From Bacteriovorax stolpii (GTDB lineage Bacteria > Bdellovibrionota > Bacteriovoracia > Bacteriovoracales > Bacteriovoracaceae), in assembly GCA_945890905.1 (NCBI GenBank), contig CAMDDI010000126.1, positions 1 through 9,365 of the forward strand: DNA of 9,365 bases, in the 5' to 3' direction. Below, piece after piece: positions 1 to 7,100 of this stretch (the stretch's first letter is position 1; every line of letters starts with the position of its first letter). The notes under the pieces were generated by a model. It was not told the DNA's origin. It worked only from the letters and a program-made list of their open reading frames with translations, and made no database searches. Both the position numbers and the translations under genes were made by a program.

Positions 1-1
1 C

Positions 2-370
2 CTTGGTCACTACTACCTAGTTGTTCCAAAGCTCAGTGAAGAGCCGCTAATCTATTGCCTGAATATTTTTTGGATAGTGATCTTTTTAAGAATAGTATTT
101 TCATTGTCAGTGATCTTCTCTGCGGGTTTGCCTTATCTTGAGGAAGGGACACTCATGGGAGACGGTTATATGTATAACTGGCTGTTTATTTCCATGCGCT
201 ACCTATGGGGATACCTAGCTCCGCTAATTTTAAGCTTCTTTACTTATAAGTTGTGTCGATTGCGTTCTATTCAGAGTGCCACTGGAGTTCTTTACATCGT
301 AGAGTTTTTTGTTATTGTGGGCGAACTCATTTCAGTTTATTTAATGGCCAAATACGGTTTAGCATTATGA
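2..370 (+). CDS. C-terminal part of an integral membrane protein, unrecognised family (5' end outside window)
   Basis: The frame is open from base 2 to the TGA at 368-370, so this is the last 122 residues of a longer protein; the GTG at 77 is probably internal. The visible part starts with a GHYYLVVPKLS stretch. Three hydrophobic segments follow: one around NIFWIVIFLRIVF, one around RYLWGYLAPLILSFF and one around LYIVEFFVIVGELISVYL. Basic residues (KLCRLRS) and the phrase IQSATGVLY lie between the second and third. This suggests a polytopic inner-membrane protein ending close to its last helix. I cannot name the family or a substrate. The stop overlaps the start of the zinc-ribbon membrane protein downstream by four bases (ATGA, 367-370), so the two are probably co-transcribed and translationally coupled. 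Confidence is high that it is a real gene and low for any function. Confidence 0.75.
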   Translation, partial: LGHYYLVVPKLSEEPLIYCLNIFWIVIFLRIVFSLSVIFSAGLPYLEEGTLMGDGYMYNWLFISMRYLWGYLAPLILSFFTYKLCRLRSIQSATGVLYIVEFFVIVGELISVYLMAKYGLAL

Positions 371-819
371 TGGAAGTTCAAATTACATGTCTTAGTTGTG
401 GCTCAAGTATTGAATGCTTGCCCGATCAACATGCACACAAAGCTGAGTGCGGTGTTTGTAAAAATATTCAAGAAGTTAAATTCACTCCTCTTCATGAAGA
501 GGGAATTCTCAAAGATTGTCCCGTTTGTAATCGACAGGATTTTTATAAGCAAAAGGATTTTAATCGTAAAATTGGTGTACTCCTTTTTGTAATTGCTGCG
601 ATTCTTTCAATTTGGACTTATGGGATGAGTTTAGTGGTGCTCTATCTGGTGGATCTTTTCTTATTTAAAAAGCTCGCAATGGTAGCTATTTGCTACAAGT
701 GTCGGACGAATTTTCGCAGAGTGAAAAATATGGATGAAATCCGTGATTACGACCATGAAATGAACGATAGAATTGTTTATTCTGATCATGACTTTAAGGG
801 CAAACCCCTATCTCATTAA
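367..819 (+). CDS. Small zinc-ribbon membrane protein, hypothetical
   Basis: This encodes 150 residues beginning MMEVQITC. The frame is open upstream to 253, but the ATG at 367 (or 370) is preferred because it makes an ATGA overlap with the upstream stop and puts the first Cys pair at the N-terminus. Four CxxC knuckles are visible: C8-L-S-C11, C28-G-V-C31, C51-P-V-C54 and C109-Y-K-C112. The first two would make one zinc ribbon. The last two flank a membrane hairpin, with hydrophobic stretches at about residues 69-84 and 86-100, so they could close a second ribbon on the same side of the membrane. The C-terminus (about 119-150) is charged and rich in Asp and His. There is no recognisable Shine-Dalgarno before the start, which fits coupling to the upstream gene. 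Metal binding is inferred from cysteine spacing only; the function is unknown. Confidence 0.75.
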   Translation: MMEVQITCLSCGSSIECLPDQHAHKAECGVCKNIQEVKFTPLHEEGILKDCPVCNRQDFYKQKDFNRKIGVLLFVIAAILSIWTYGMSLVVLYLVDLFLFKKLAMVAICYKCRTNFRRVKNMDEIRDYDHEMNDRIVYSDHDFKGKPLSH

Positions 820-853
820 TAACAGGATACGCATTAAGTCTAACTACCTGATT

Positions 854-883
854 TTGGTCTTTTGATAGCAACTATGATACAAT
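854..883 (+). promoter_or_regulatory. Weak candidate sigma-70 promoter for the CNNM/flavoprotein operon
   Basis: TTGGTC at 854-859 and TACAAT at 878-883 are 18 bases apart. An alternative -10, TATGAT, lies at 873-878 but lacks a good -35. Transcription from here would give a leader of about 110 bases before the ATG at 1000. The region is AT-rich, so chance matches are expected. Confidence 0.3.
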
Positions 884-933
884 AAGAATGTTATTTTGTT
901 AACTAACAGGAGTCCTTCCATAGAACCCCCGGC

Positions 934-960
934 TGAACCTTTGGTTCAAATTTCTTCTTT
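934..960 (+). terminator. Small hairpin followed by a T-rich run (weak terminator or leader structure)
   Basis: TGAACC (934-939) and GGTTCA (943-948) form a perfect 6-bp stem with a TTT loop, followed by AATTTCTTCTTTTTTC. It lies 115 bases after the stop of the zinc-ribbon gene and about 50 bases before the CNNM start. It could end the upstream transcript or sit in the leader of the downstream operon. The stem is short and the T-run interrupted, so termination would be inefficient. Confidence 0.35.
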
Positions 961-999
961 TTTCAAAATCACGACTAATTGTTTTCAGGCAAGGCTCTC

Positions 1000-2328
1000 A
1001 TGAGTACTGATCAAGAGATTTTAGTTCTCTTCATCTCTATTCTTTTATCTGCTTTCTTTTCTGGTTCAGAAGCTGCACTCATGTCGCTTCCTCATGAGAA
1101 GGCCAAACAAATTGCTGAAGAGCATGGTGTAGATTCTTGGGCCATTAAACATTGGTTGAGTAAGCCCAATGATATTCTCACAACTATTCTTCTAGGTAAT
1201 AACTTCGTAAATATTTTAATTGCTGCACTTTCTACTAATATCACTGAAAGAATTTTTTCTAATGATGCTCTTGCCATCAGCGTGGGTATTTCAACGATGG
1301 TGATTTTGCTTTTCGGAGAAATTGCCCCAAAAACTTTTGGTCGCGGTAAATCCGAAAACATCGCTCCTTTATGTGTGCTCCTTCTTATGGGTTTCTATTA
1401 CGCCCTATATCCAATTGTTAAGATGTTCATGTTTATCATCCAAATTGTTCTCGGGAAAAATGCCAACGTGAGAAGTCGCTCAGTAACTCAGGATGATATC
1501 GAAGTCATGGTGGAGATGGCCGAAGAAGAGCGCACCATGGATACGAAACAGATTGACCTGTTAAACTCGATTCTTGAATTCCCTTCAATTAAAGTTAAAG
1601 ACATCATGGTTCCTCGGACAAGTATTGAGGCCATGAAAAAAGACTTTCAATTTAGTGATGTAATTAAGACTGTGAGAGAAGTGGCGCATAGCCGCTATCC
1701 GGTTTATCACGAGGACCTTGATGATGTTCTGGGGTTCTTGCACGTTAAAGATCTCGCCTTTGCGACTCCTGAAGAACAGATCAACTTCGATGTGACCAAA
1801 TACCTTAAGCCACCATTCTTTGTTTATGAGCATATGAAAATTCAGGCCGTCTTTGATCACATGAATCGTAAAAAAGTTCACTTGGCCTTAGTTAAAGATG
1901 AAAATGGAATTGTCGTAGGTATGCTGACTCTTGAAGACATCATGGAAGAAATTTTCGGAGAGATTCAAGATGAGCATGATGATGAAGAAGATGGAATTCC
2001 AGGAGTGGAGAGTGAGGAAGGAGTAATGGTTCCTTCGACGATTTCTCTGCGAGATCTCTATAACGAATACGATATCAAAATTCCTCTCAATGATAATTTT
2101 TCTACTCTAAACGGATTTTTGATGGAGCAGTTAGGAAATAACTTTCCTAAGAAAGGTCACATGATCATTTGGGATGGTTATTCCTTTGAACTTGTCCGGG
2201 TGAAAAATTATGAGATCAAAGAAGTAAAAATCAAATCCGTTGCAGGCGAGCATTTGCGTGAGCCAGATTCATCTTCTCGTGAAGACAAATCAGATGATGA
2301 TCATCATAAGGCCATTGGCGCCAAATAA
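1000..2328 (+). CDS. CNNM/CorC-family transporter (DUF21 + CBS pair + CorC_HlyC), often annotated hemolysin family protein
   Basis: This is a complete 442-residue inner-membrane protein of the CNNM/CorC family, members of which export Mg2+ or confer resistance to divalent cations. The DUF21 membrane domain (about 1-155) carries the family motifs SGSEAAL (21-27), LLGNNFVN (64-71) and GEIAPK (106-111), the Ser/Asn/Glu motifs linked to Mg2+ binding in this family. The linker EMAEEERTMD...VKDIMVPR (172-206) leads into a CBS pair (about 207-325) containing HSRYPVY, VLGFLHVKDL and LTLEDIMEEIFGEI. An acidic stretch (DEHDDEEDG) follows, then the CorC_HlyC domain (about 340-425), with GFLMEQLGNNFPKKG, and a charged tail. 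The length is typical. I chose ATG 1000 over the in-frame TTG 979 because AAGG at 991-994 is well placed and the N-terminus then matches the family. The stop is 3 bases before the flavoprotein start, so they share an operon. The ion is inferred from the family and not seen directly. Confidence 0.93.
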   Translation: MSTDQEILVLFISILLSAFFSGSEAALMSLPHEKAKQIAEEHGVDSWAIKHWLSKPNDILTTILLGNNFVNILIAALSTNITERIFSNDALAISVGISTMVILLFGEIAPKTFGRGKSENIAPLCVLLLMGFYYALYPIVKMFMFIIQIVLGKNANVRSRSVTQDDIEVMVEMAEEERTMDTKQIDLLNSILEFPSIKVKDIMVPRTSIEAMKKDFQFSDVIKTVREVAHSRYPVYHEDLDDVLGFLHVKDLAFATPEEQINFDVTKYLKPPFFVYEHMKIQAVFDHMNRKKVHLALVKDENGIVVGMLTLEDIMEEIFGEIQDEHDDEEDGIPGVESEEGVMVPSTISLRDLYNEYDIKIPLNDNFSTLNGFLMEQLGNNFPKKGHMIIWDGYSFELVRVKNYEIKEVKIKSVAGEHLREPDSSSREDKSDDDHHKAIGAK

Positions 2329-2331
2329 ACC

Positions 2332-3321
2332 ATGAGTGATAAAATCTACCCAGTGTGCGTTATTGGCGGTGGTTCGGCGGGAACTATGGCCACACTCAGA
2401 GTTATTCTCAATAATGATGAATGTCTCTTTTTCCCTGGATCACCCAAAGATAAAAAGCGCTCACGGGCCCTTTGGGTTAGAAAGATTGAAAATATCCCGG
2501 CGCATTTTCAGTATAAGCGCGGAATTGAAGAACCTAATGCTGAAACACTGAAATGGATTTCAGAATCAGAATTTAAACACAATCTTTTTCTCCAAAAAAA
2601 TCTTGGTATCACTCATATTAAAAAAGAAAGTGATCTTTTTATTCTCACAGACAATAAGGGTCAAACCTACAAAGCTCAGTACGTTATTCTCTGTACGGGA
2701 GTAATGGATGTTCAACCAGTGATCAAAGAATCCATCGAAACAGTTTTTGATTATGCAAATGCTCAGACAATTGATTACTGTCTTATTTGTGATGGTCATC
2801 ATGTTTTAAATAAAAAGACAGTTGTTCTTGGTCATGACAACGGCGCAGCCTGGGTATCGATTATACTTCATGAAAGATATTCGCCCCCTGAATTCACAAT
2901 TCTCACCAACGGTGAAAAAGCAAACTTTCAACCTGATACTCAAAAGCTTATTGATCATTACGGTATCAGAGTCGTTGAAACTCCTATCAGCGATATTGTC
3001 GGCGAAGATAAAGGTAAATTACTTCATGGGTTCAAATTGAGTGATGGTAAGACTGTTAAAGCACAGATGGCCTTTGTTTCAATGGGAATGTTGGTTTATA
3101 ACGAACTCGCTAAAATGCTTGGTGCTGACTGTGATGATCGTGGCTTTGTAATAGGCAATGAGGCAGGTGAAACTTCAATTCCAGGCTTTTATGTAGCGGG
3201 GGATTTAAAGGCCAAAACTAAAAAGCAGATCTATACCGCATGGGATTCAGCTGTTAATAGTGCTCTAAATATAAATCTCAAAATTCGAACTCAAAAAAGA
3301 AATTCACTTCAGAAGAATTAA
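2332..3321 (+). CDS. Thioredoxin-reductase-like FAD flavoprotein with CxxC active site
   Basis: This encodes 329 residues with the two-domain plan of low-molecular-weight thioredoxin reductases. The FAD-binding GGGSAG (12-17) follows an N-terminal beta strand. A pyrophosphate-site-like VRKIENIPA (49-57) and a STG-like ILCTGVMD (119-126) follow. The redox site is C150-L-I-C153-D-G, directly matching the CATCDG position of TrxB. The second Rossmann motif is VLGHDNGAA (165-173). The C-terminal FAD site is IPGFYVAGDLKAKTKKQIYTAW, beginning near residue 283. The NADPH-specific HRR-type arginines of TrxB are not visible; the equivalent strand reads FTILTNGEKAN, so the electron donor may not be NADPH. 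The ATG lies 3 bases after the CNNM stop and has no clear Shine-Dalgarno, suggesting coupling. A [2Fe-2S] ferredoxin gene converges on it immediately downstream. FAD and disulfide chemistry are confident; partner and substrate are not. Confidence 0.88.
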   Translation: MSDKIYPVCVIGGGSAGTMATLRVILNNDECLFFPGSPKDKKRSRALWVRKIENIPAHFQYKRGIEEPNAETLKWISESEFKHNLFLQKNLGITHIKKESDLFILTDNKGQTYKAQYVILCTGVMDVQPVIKESIETVFDYANAQTIDYCLICDGHHVLNKKTVVLGHDNGAAWVSIILHERYSPPEFTILTNGEKANFQPDTQKLIDHYGIRVVETPISDIVGEDKGKLLHGFKLSDGKTVKAQMAFVSMGMLVYNELAKMLGADCDDRGFVIGNEAGETSIPGFYVAGDLKAKTKKQIYTAWDSAVNSALNINLKIRTQKRNSLQKN

Positions 3322-3338
3322 AACTGACCAAGTTTTTG

Positions 3339-3368
3339 AAGTCGAGACAATCGACTTTCTTATTTTAG
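3339..3368 (+). terminator. Candidate rho-independent terminator of the flavoprotein operon
   Basis: AAGTCGA (3339-3345) and TCGACTT (3351-3357) form a perfect 7-bp stem with the 5-base loop GACAA, followed by TCTTATTTTAG. It starts 18 bases after the flavoprotein stop, as expected for the + strand. It runs into the 3' end of the convergent ferredoxin gene. On the minus strand the stem is followed by CAAAAACTT, which is not a T-tract, so it should act mainly on the + strand. The stem is AT-rich, so strength is moderate. Confidence 0.5.
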
Positions 3369-3677
3369 TGAACGGAAAAGAACGTCGCCTTTAATTTTCG
3401 CGCGACAAGCTAGGCGGATATGTTTATTTTCTAAAAACTCTTTACCGTTTTTTTGTGAAAATTCTTCTTTCAGGCAATCGATTGTATTGTTCTCAACTAG
3501 ACCAGCCGGTTGTAAATTTTCCTGACCTTCAATCACATCGATACGGCATGCTCCACAAGAGCCCGAGAGACATCCGTGAGGAAGCTCTTCACCACGATCG
3601 GAAAGTGCATCATAAAGAATTTCGCCTTCCTTAACATCGAAGATTTTATCGGTGCCGGCAATTGACACTTTGGGCAT
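3360..3677 (-). CDS. Plant-type [2Fe-2S] ferredoxin
   Basis: This encodes 105 residues and a single Fer2 domain, a soluble one-electron carrier. The cluster ligands follow the classic pattern: C36-LSGS-C41-GA-C44, then C91 in RLACRA. Sequence before the first Cys (EGEILYDAL...ELPHG) also fits the beta-grasp ferredoxin fold. An extra C68 is not a standard ligand. The start is the ATG at 3677, preceded on its strand by AAGGA about 10 bases upstream. The gene is isolated on the minus strand: it converges on the thioredoxin-reductase-like gene and diverges from the small acidic protein gene. Partner enzymes cannot be read from the sequence, but the neighbouring flavoprotein is an obvious candidate. 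The adrenodoxin-like versus photosynthetic-type subclass is not settled here. Confidence 0.92.
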   Translation of the reverse strand: MPKVSIAGTDKIFDVKEGEILYDALSDRGEELPHGCLSGSCGACRIDVIEGQENLQPAGLVENNTIDCLKEEFSQKNGKEFLENKHIRLACRAKIKGDVLFRSLK

Positions 3678-3678
3678 G

Positions 3679-3690
3679 AGGAATATTCCT
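3679..3690. promoter_or_regulatory. 12-bp perfect palindrome over the ferredoxin ribosome binding site
   Basis: AGGAATATTCCT is its own reverse complement. On the minus strand it starts with the AGGA that serves as the ferredoxin Shine-Dalgarno and ends one base before the ATG. It could be a protein site, or an mRNA stem (AGGA/TCCT) masking the ribosome site, or chance. Two further symmetric elements lie just upstream: TTAGA-TC-TCTAA (3698-3709) and AGTTTAAACT (3711-3720). Confidence 0.3.
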
Positions 3691-3815
3691 TATTTAATTA
3701 GATCTCTAAGAGTTTAAACTAACTCACAATTTCGGTCACCCATAAAAGAAGCCCGGTCAAAACACCTCAATCTACTTGATTTTTTTATAAGTACTTGAAT
3801 CAGCAATTGAAAGAA

Positions 3816-3832
3816 TTGGCATCATTTCTGCT
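3816..3832 (+). promoter_or_regulatory. Candidate sigma-54 (-24/-12) promoter of the small acidic protein gene
   Basis: TTGGCATCATTTCTGCT matches the sigma-54 consensus YTGGCACGRNNNTTGCW at all but three specified positions. The invariant GG (3818-3819) and GC (3830-3831) have the exact required spacing. Transcription would begin around 3843, giving a leader of about 40 bases before the ATG at 3882. No comparably good sigma-70 pair with a sensible leader was found here. TACTTGATT (3773-3781) and TACTTGAAT (3792-3800) form a near-direct repeat just upstream and might bind a regulator, although enhancer sites are usually farther away. Confidence 0.5.
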
Positions 3833-3881
3833 CTTAATTAACTGAGTAATAGTTCTATAGTTGACCTTAAAGGAGAGTTAT

Positions 3882-4121
3882 ATGGAAATCCAAAATATTT
3901 TGAACCATGTGAAAGGTTTCATTCAGAAATTTAAGCCTTCAACTCCTCACGATAAACTTGTGACTAAATCCGACGCTATCCCTGAATTTGATAATGATTA
4001 TGGAGAAGATGATTTCGATGAAGTAACTTATTACGACACTGAAAACTCTAGACTATCCCGAGGCAAAAATAAAAGCGTAGCTTCTGGTATCGATAGCTTT
4101 GGAGAGAGTAATAATATTTAG
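3882..4121 (+). CDS. Small acidic protein, unknown function
   Basis: This encodes 79 residues beginning MEIQNILNHVKGFIQKF. The start is set by AAGGAG (3870-3875), six bases before the ATG at 3882, the strongest ribosome site in the window, so translation is likely. Residues 1-18 could form an amphipathic basic helix. A strongly acidic middle follows (EFDNDYGEDDFDE, about 35-47), then a polar Ser/Asn-rich tail. There are no cysteines, no signal peptide and no membrane segment, so it is probably cytoplasmic or partly disordered. I do not recognise a family. Upstream is a candidate sigma-54 promoter, suggesting condition-dependent expression. The TAG stop overlaps the TAA of the convergent lipoprotein gene (4118-4121), leaving no room for an intergenic terminator. 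Confidence 0.7.
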   Translation: MEIQNILNHVKGFIQKFKPSTPHDKLVTKSDAIPEFDNDYGEDDFDEVTYYDTENSRLSRGKNKSVASGIDSFGESNNI

Positions 4122-7100
4122 TAAATGCCGTATTTAGCGTTCAGATAATTGTGAATGATTGTGAGTTCAGTGTCGGTCAAAGAAGCAGAGCTTGTGAAAA
4201 ACAAAGCTTCAGCTATTTGACCGTTTATCATACTGGCCGATGCGTGGCCCAACCGTTGTGCAGTTGCTGTAACTCCGGAAGCATATCGTATGGAAACAAT
4301 ATAATTGCTACTTCCAGCGAGAGTGGCAGCGGGAGTCGCTGTTGTTGTAGTTTGCAGAGAGCCCCCGTTTATTTTCCACTGGGCAGTCGGGGCCATATTC
4401 AGAGTGCCTGAAGCAGTCATACTCATACTGGCTGCTGAGCTAGAAAAAACTGTTGCCGTTCCAAGTGTTGAAGGCGTCCTGAAAACAATGATGACATATT
4501 GTATGAGTGGAATGGCTGATGTGATGTTTAGGTGATGGGTAGCTACATTTGTATTCATTGATGCACGGTTTTGAGATCCGAATCCAGAAGAAAGATAATA
4601 AGGTCTGTTTGTACCAGTGGTTTGGGTCGTATTCCTAGCTCCGCCAGATTTATCAGTTAACGCTGAAATTTGATAATTTGGAGACGAGAAAACAGTAGTC
4701 ATCGTCGCAGCGTCATTAGAGTCATACCACGCTCCCATACCTGGGTAGGAAACATTCACTGAACTGAGGACTTGAGCTCCTAAATTTAGAGGAGCATTAT
4801 TACTAACCACATCCACCATTGTTCCACCATTAAGATCAATATCGTTTGAATTGGCCAGAGCAATTCCATTGAGGTCAAAACTTGATGCAGCGATAGTATG
4901 TCTGAAAAGAAGTGCAGTTGAACCTGATCCTGAAACATAGTTTGCGTAAACAGTTGAGCTCCCAATTGTGAGGACCAATCGGGGAGTACCGGTAACGGTG
5001 ATAGCTTTATTAAAATTAATGGTGAAGTTTAGTTGACCTGCAGTGGTGTAGACTCCATTGGCCGGAAGACTCACAGTAGATATTGTGGGAAGAATTGCAT
5101 CCACATTTACAGAAGCTAAATTGGGAGCAGTAAATGTTAGTGTTGCACTATTAGAGATGGCATCTAAGAGAGTTCCAGAATTGAGATCAATAGCACTTGT
5201 TATTCCAAGGCCATTACTATCCAGGTCTCCGCTTAAAACAGTATGTCTGAAGGTCAGTGAAGTTGTGCCAGAGCCAGAAAGATAATTAGCGTACCGGGTT
5301 GTTCCACCAATATTCAAAACTAATCGTGGAGTTCCTGTAACAATAACGTTTTCACTAAAATCTACAATAAAATTCAAGTTCTGATTAGTTTTGTAAGTAG
5401 CATTGGCAGGAGCAGTTATACTTGAAACCGTTGGACCGATGGAATCAACAACAATCCCGGAAGTGTTAGGCACGCTGTAGGTTAGGGTGGCATTAATTGT
5501 ATTTGAATCTCTGATTGTTCCACCATTGAGACCAATAGGACTTATGATTGCAATTCCGTCAGCATCAGTGTCCGGATTGGCGATAACTTTTCTGAAAACT
5601 AGACTGGTCGTTCCTGAGCCTGAAAAATAGTTAGCATAAACAGTCGCTCCACCCATTGTGATTGAAACGCGGGGTGTGCCGGTTACCGTTACGCTTTTAC
5701 TGAAGGCATATGTGAAGTTGAGAATTTCTCCATCACCATAGGTACGTGAACTGGGGACGGTGACTGAATTGATAACCGCAGGAGAAGCATCTACCAATAC
5801 ACCGGTTGTGGTTGGAACAGTAAAAGTTAAAACTGAATCATAACCATTTGAATCTCGAATTGATCCTCCATTTAAGGCCAGAGGAGAGGATACAACAATA
5901 CCATCATAATCATAGACGCCGCTGGCAACGGTATAGCGGAATATAAGAGTAGAGGTTCCAGAACCAGATAAATAAATAGCACTTCTTGAGCCGTTAGTTG
6001 TGGCAAAAGTCACACTCGGCGATCCAATGACGGTCACAGCTGATGAGAATACAACTGTGAAGTTCATGTCGTTAGTTTCAAGATAGGTCCCATTACTGGG
6101 GGCAGTGAAGGTAGATATGGTAGGATTGACTCCATTAACTAAAACACCACTAGTGTTCACAACTGGTAAAGTTAGATCAGCATTATTTCCCACAGCACTT
6201 TGAATTGTTCCTGAATTAAGTTCAAGTGTTCCAATGGCAATTCCATTTGAATCAAAATCCCCTGAAATAGGAATATAGCGAAAGAGAAGACTTGTAGTCC
6301 CAGAGCCAGAAACATAATTAGCGTGAACAGTCGTTGATCCTAAGACAAAATCTATGGAGGGTGTGCCTACAACAGTTACCGCATGAGAAAAGACAGCGGT
6401 GAAGTTCATGTTTTGTCCAACTAAGTAGGTCGCATTACTCGGTGGTGTGAGTGTCGAGATAGTTGGTATAACGGCATCTACATTAATTGAAGAAGATGAG
6501 CCTGCAGTGAAGGCCATGATAATAAGTGGATCCCCATTACTGTCAGTGAGTGTTCCACTATTAAGGGCCAAAGTTGAGGTAACACCTATTCCATCAACGT
6601 CATAATCAGGATTGGCCACGGTATAGGAAAAGACAAGCGTGTTTGTTCCTGTTCCAGAAGCATATGTTGCATATTTACCGGAGGCACCAATAGTTAGAGG
6701 AAAGCGTGGCGACCCAGTCACTGTCATAGTCCGTGAGAAAACCAAGCTAAATGTTAATGTCTGGCCTGACAGATATATCCCGTTGGTTGGCATGGTAACT
6801 GAACTCACCCGCGTGGGAACGTCTTGAACTAAAACATTGGTCATGGTGGAAGCAGAGAGTGAGAATGGAGCAGTAATCCCCGCACGATCATTTATGGTTC
6901 CACTATTCAGCGAGGCAGAAGAGATACCTACACCATTTAAATCTTTATCCCCAGAAACCACTGTATAAGAAAAGATGAGACTGGCCGAGTTTGATCCGGA
7001 AACGTAAGTTGCATATTTTGTAACACCCCCTACATCAAGAATAATTCTTGGAGAGCCTGTTACAACAACTGGTTCGCTATAAACAACAGTGGCAAGGATT

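Noticed and set aside
253..366. Upstream in-frame extension of the zinc-ribbon protein
   Set aside because: It overlaps the upstream membrane-protein gene over its whole length, and its residues look like an out-of-frame shadow; the ATG at 367 gives the natural start.
979..999. TTG start for the CNNM protein
   Set aside because: ATG 1000 has a better-spaced Shine-Dalgarno (AAGG 991-994) and a family-like N-terminus.
3339..3357. Bidirectional terminator for both convergent genes
   Set aside because: On the minus strand the stem is followed by CAAAAACTT, not a T-run, so only plus-strand termination is supported.
3856..3861. TATAGT as a sigma-70 -10 element for the small acidic gene
   Set aside because: It lacks a -35 partner and would start transcription almost at the ribosome site; the -24/-12 pair fits better.
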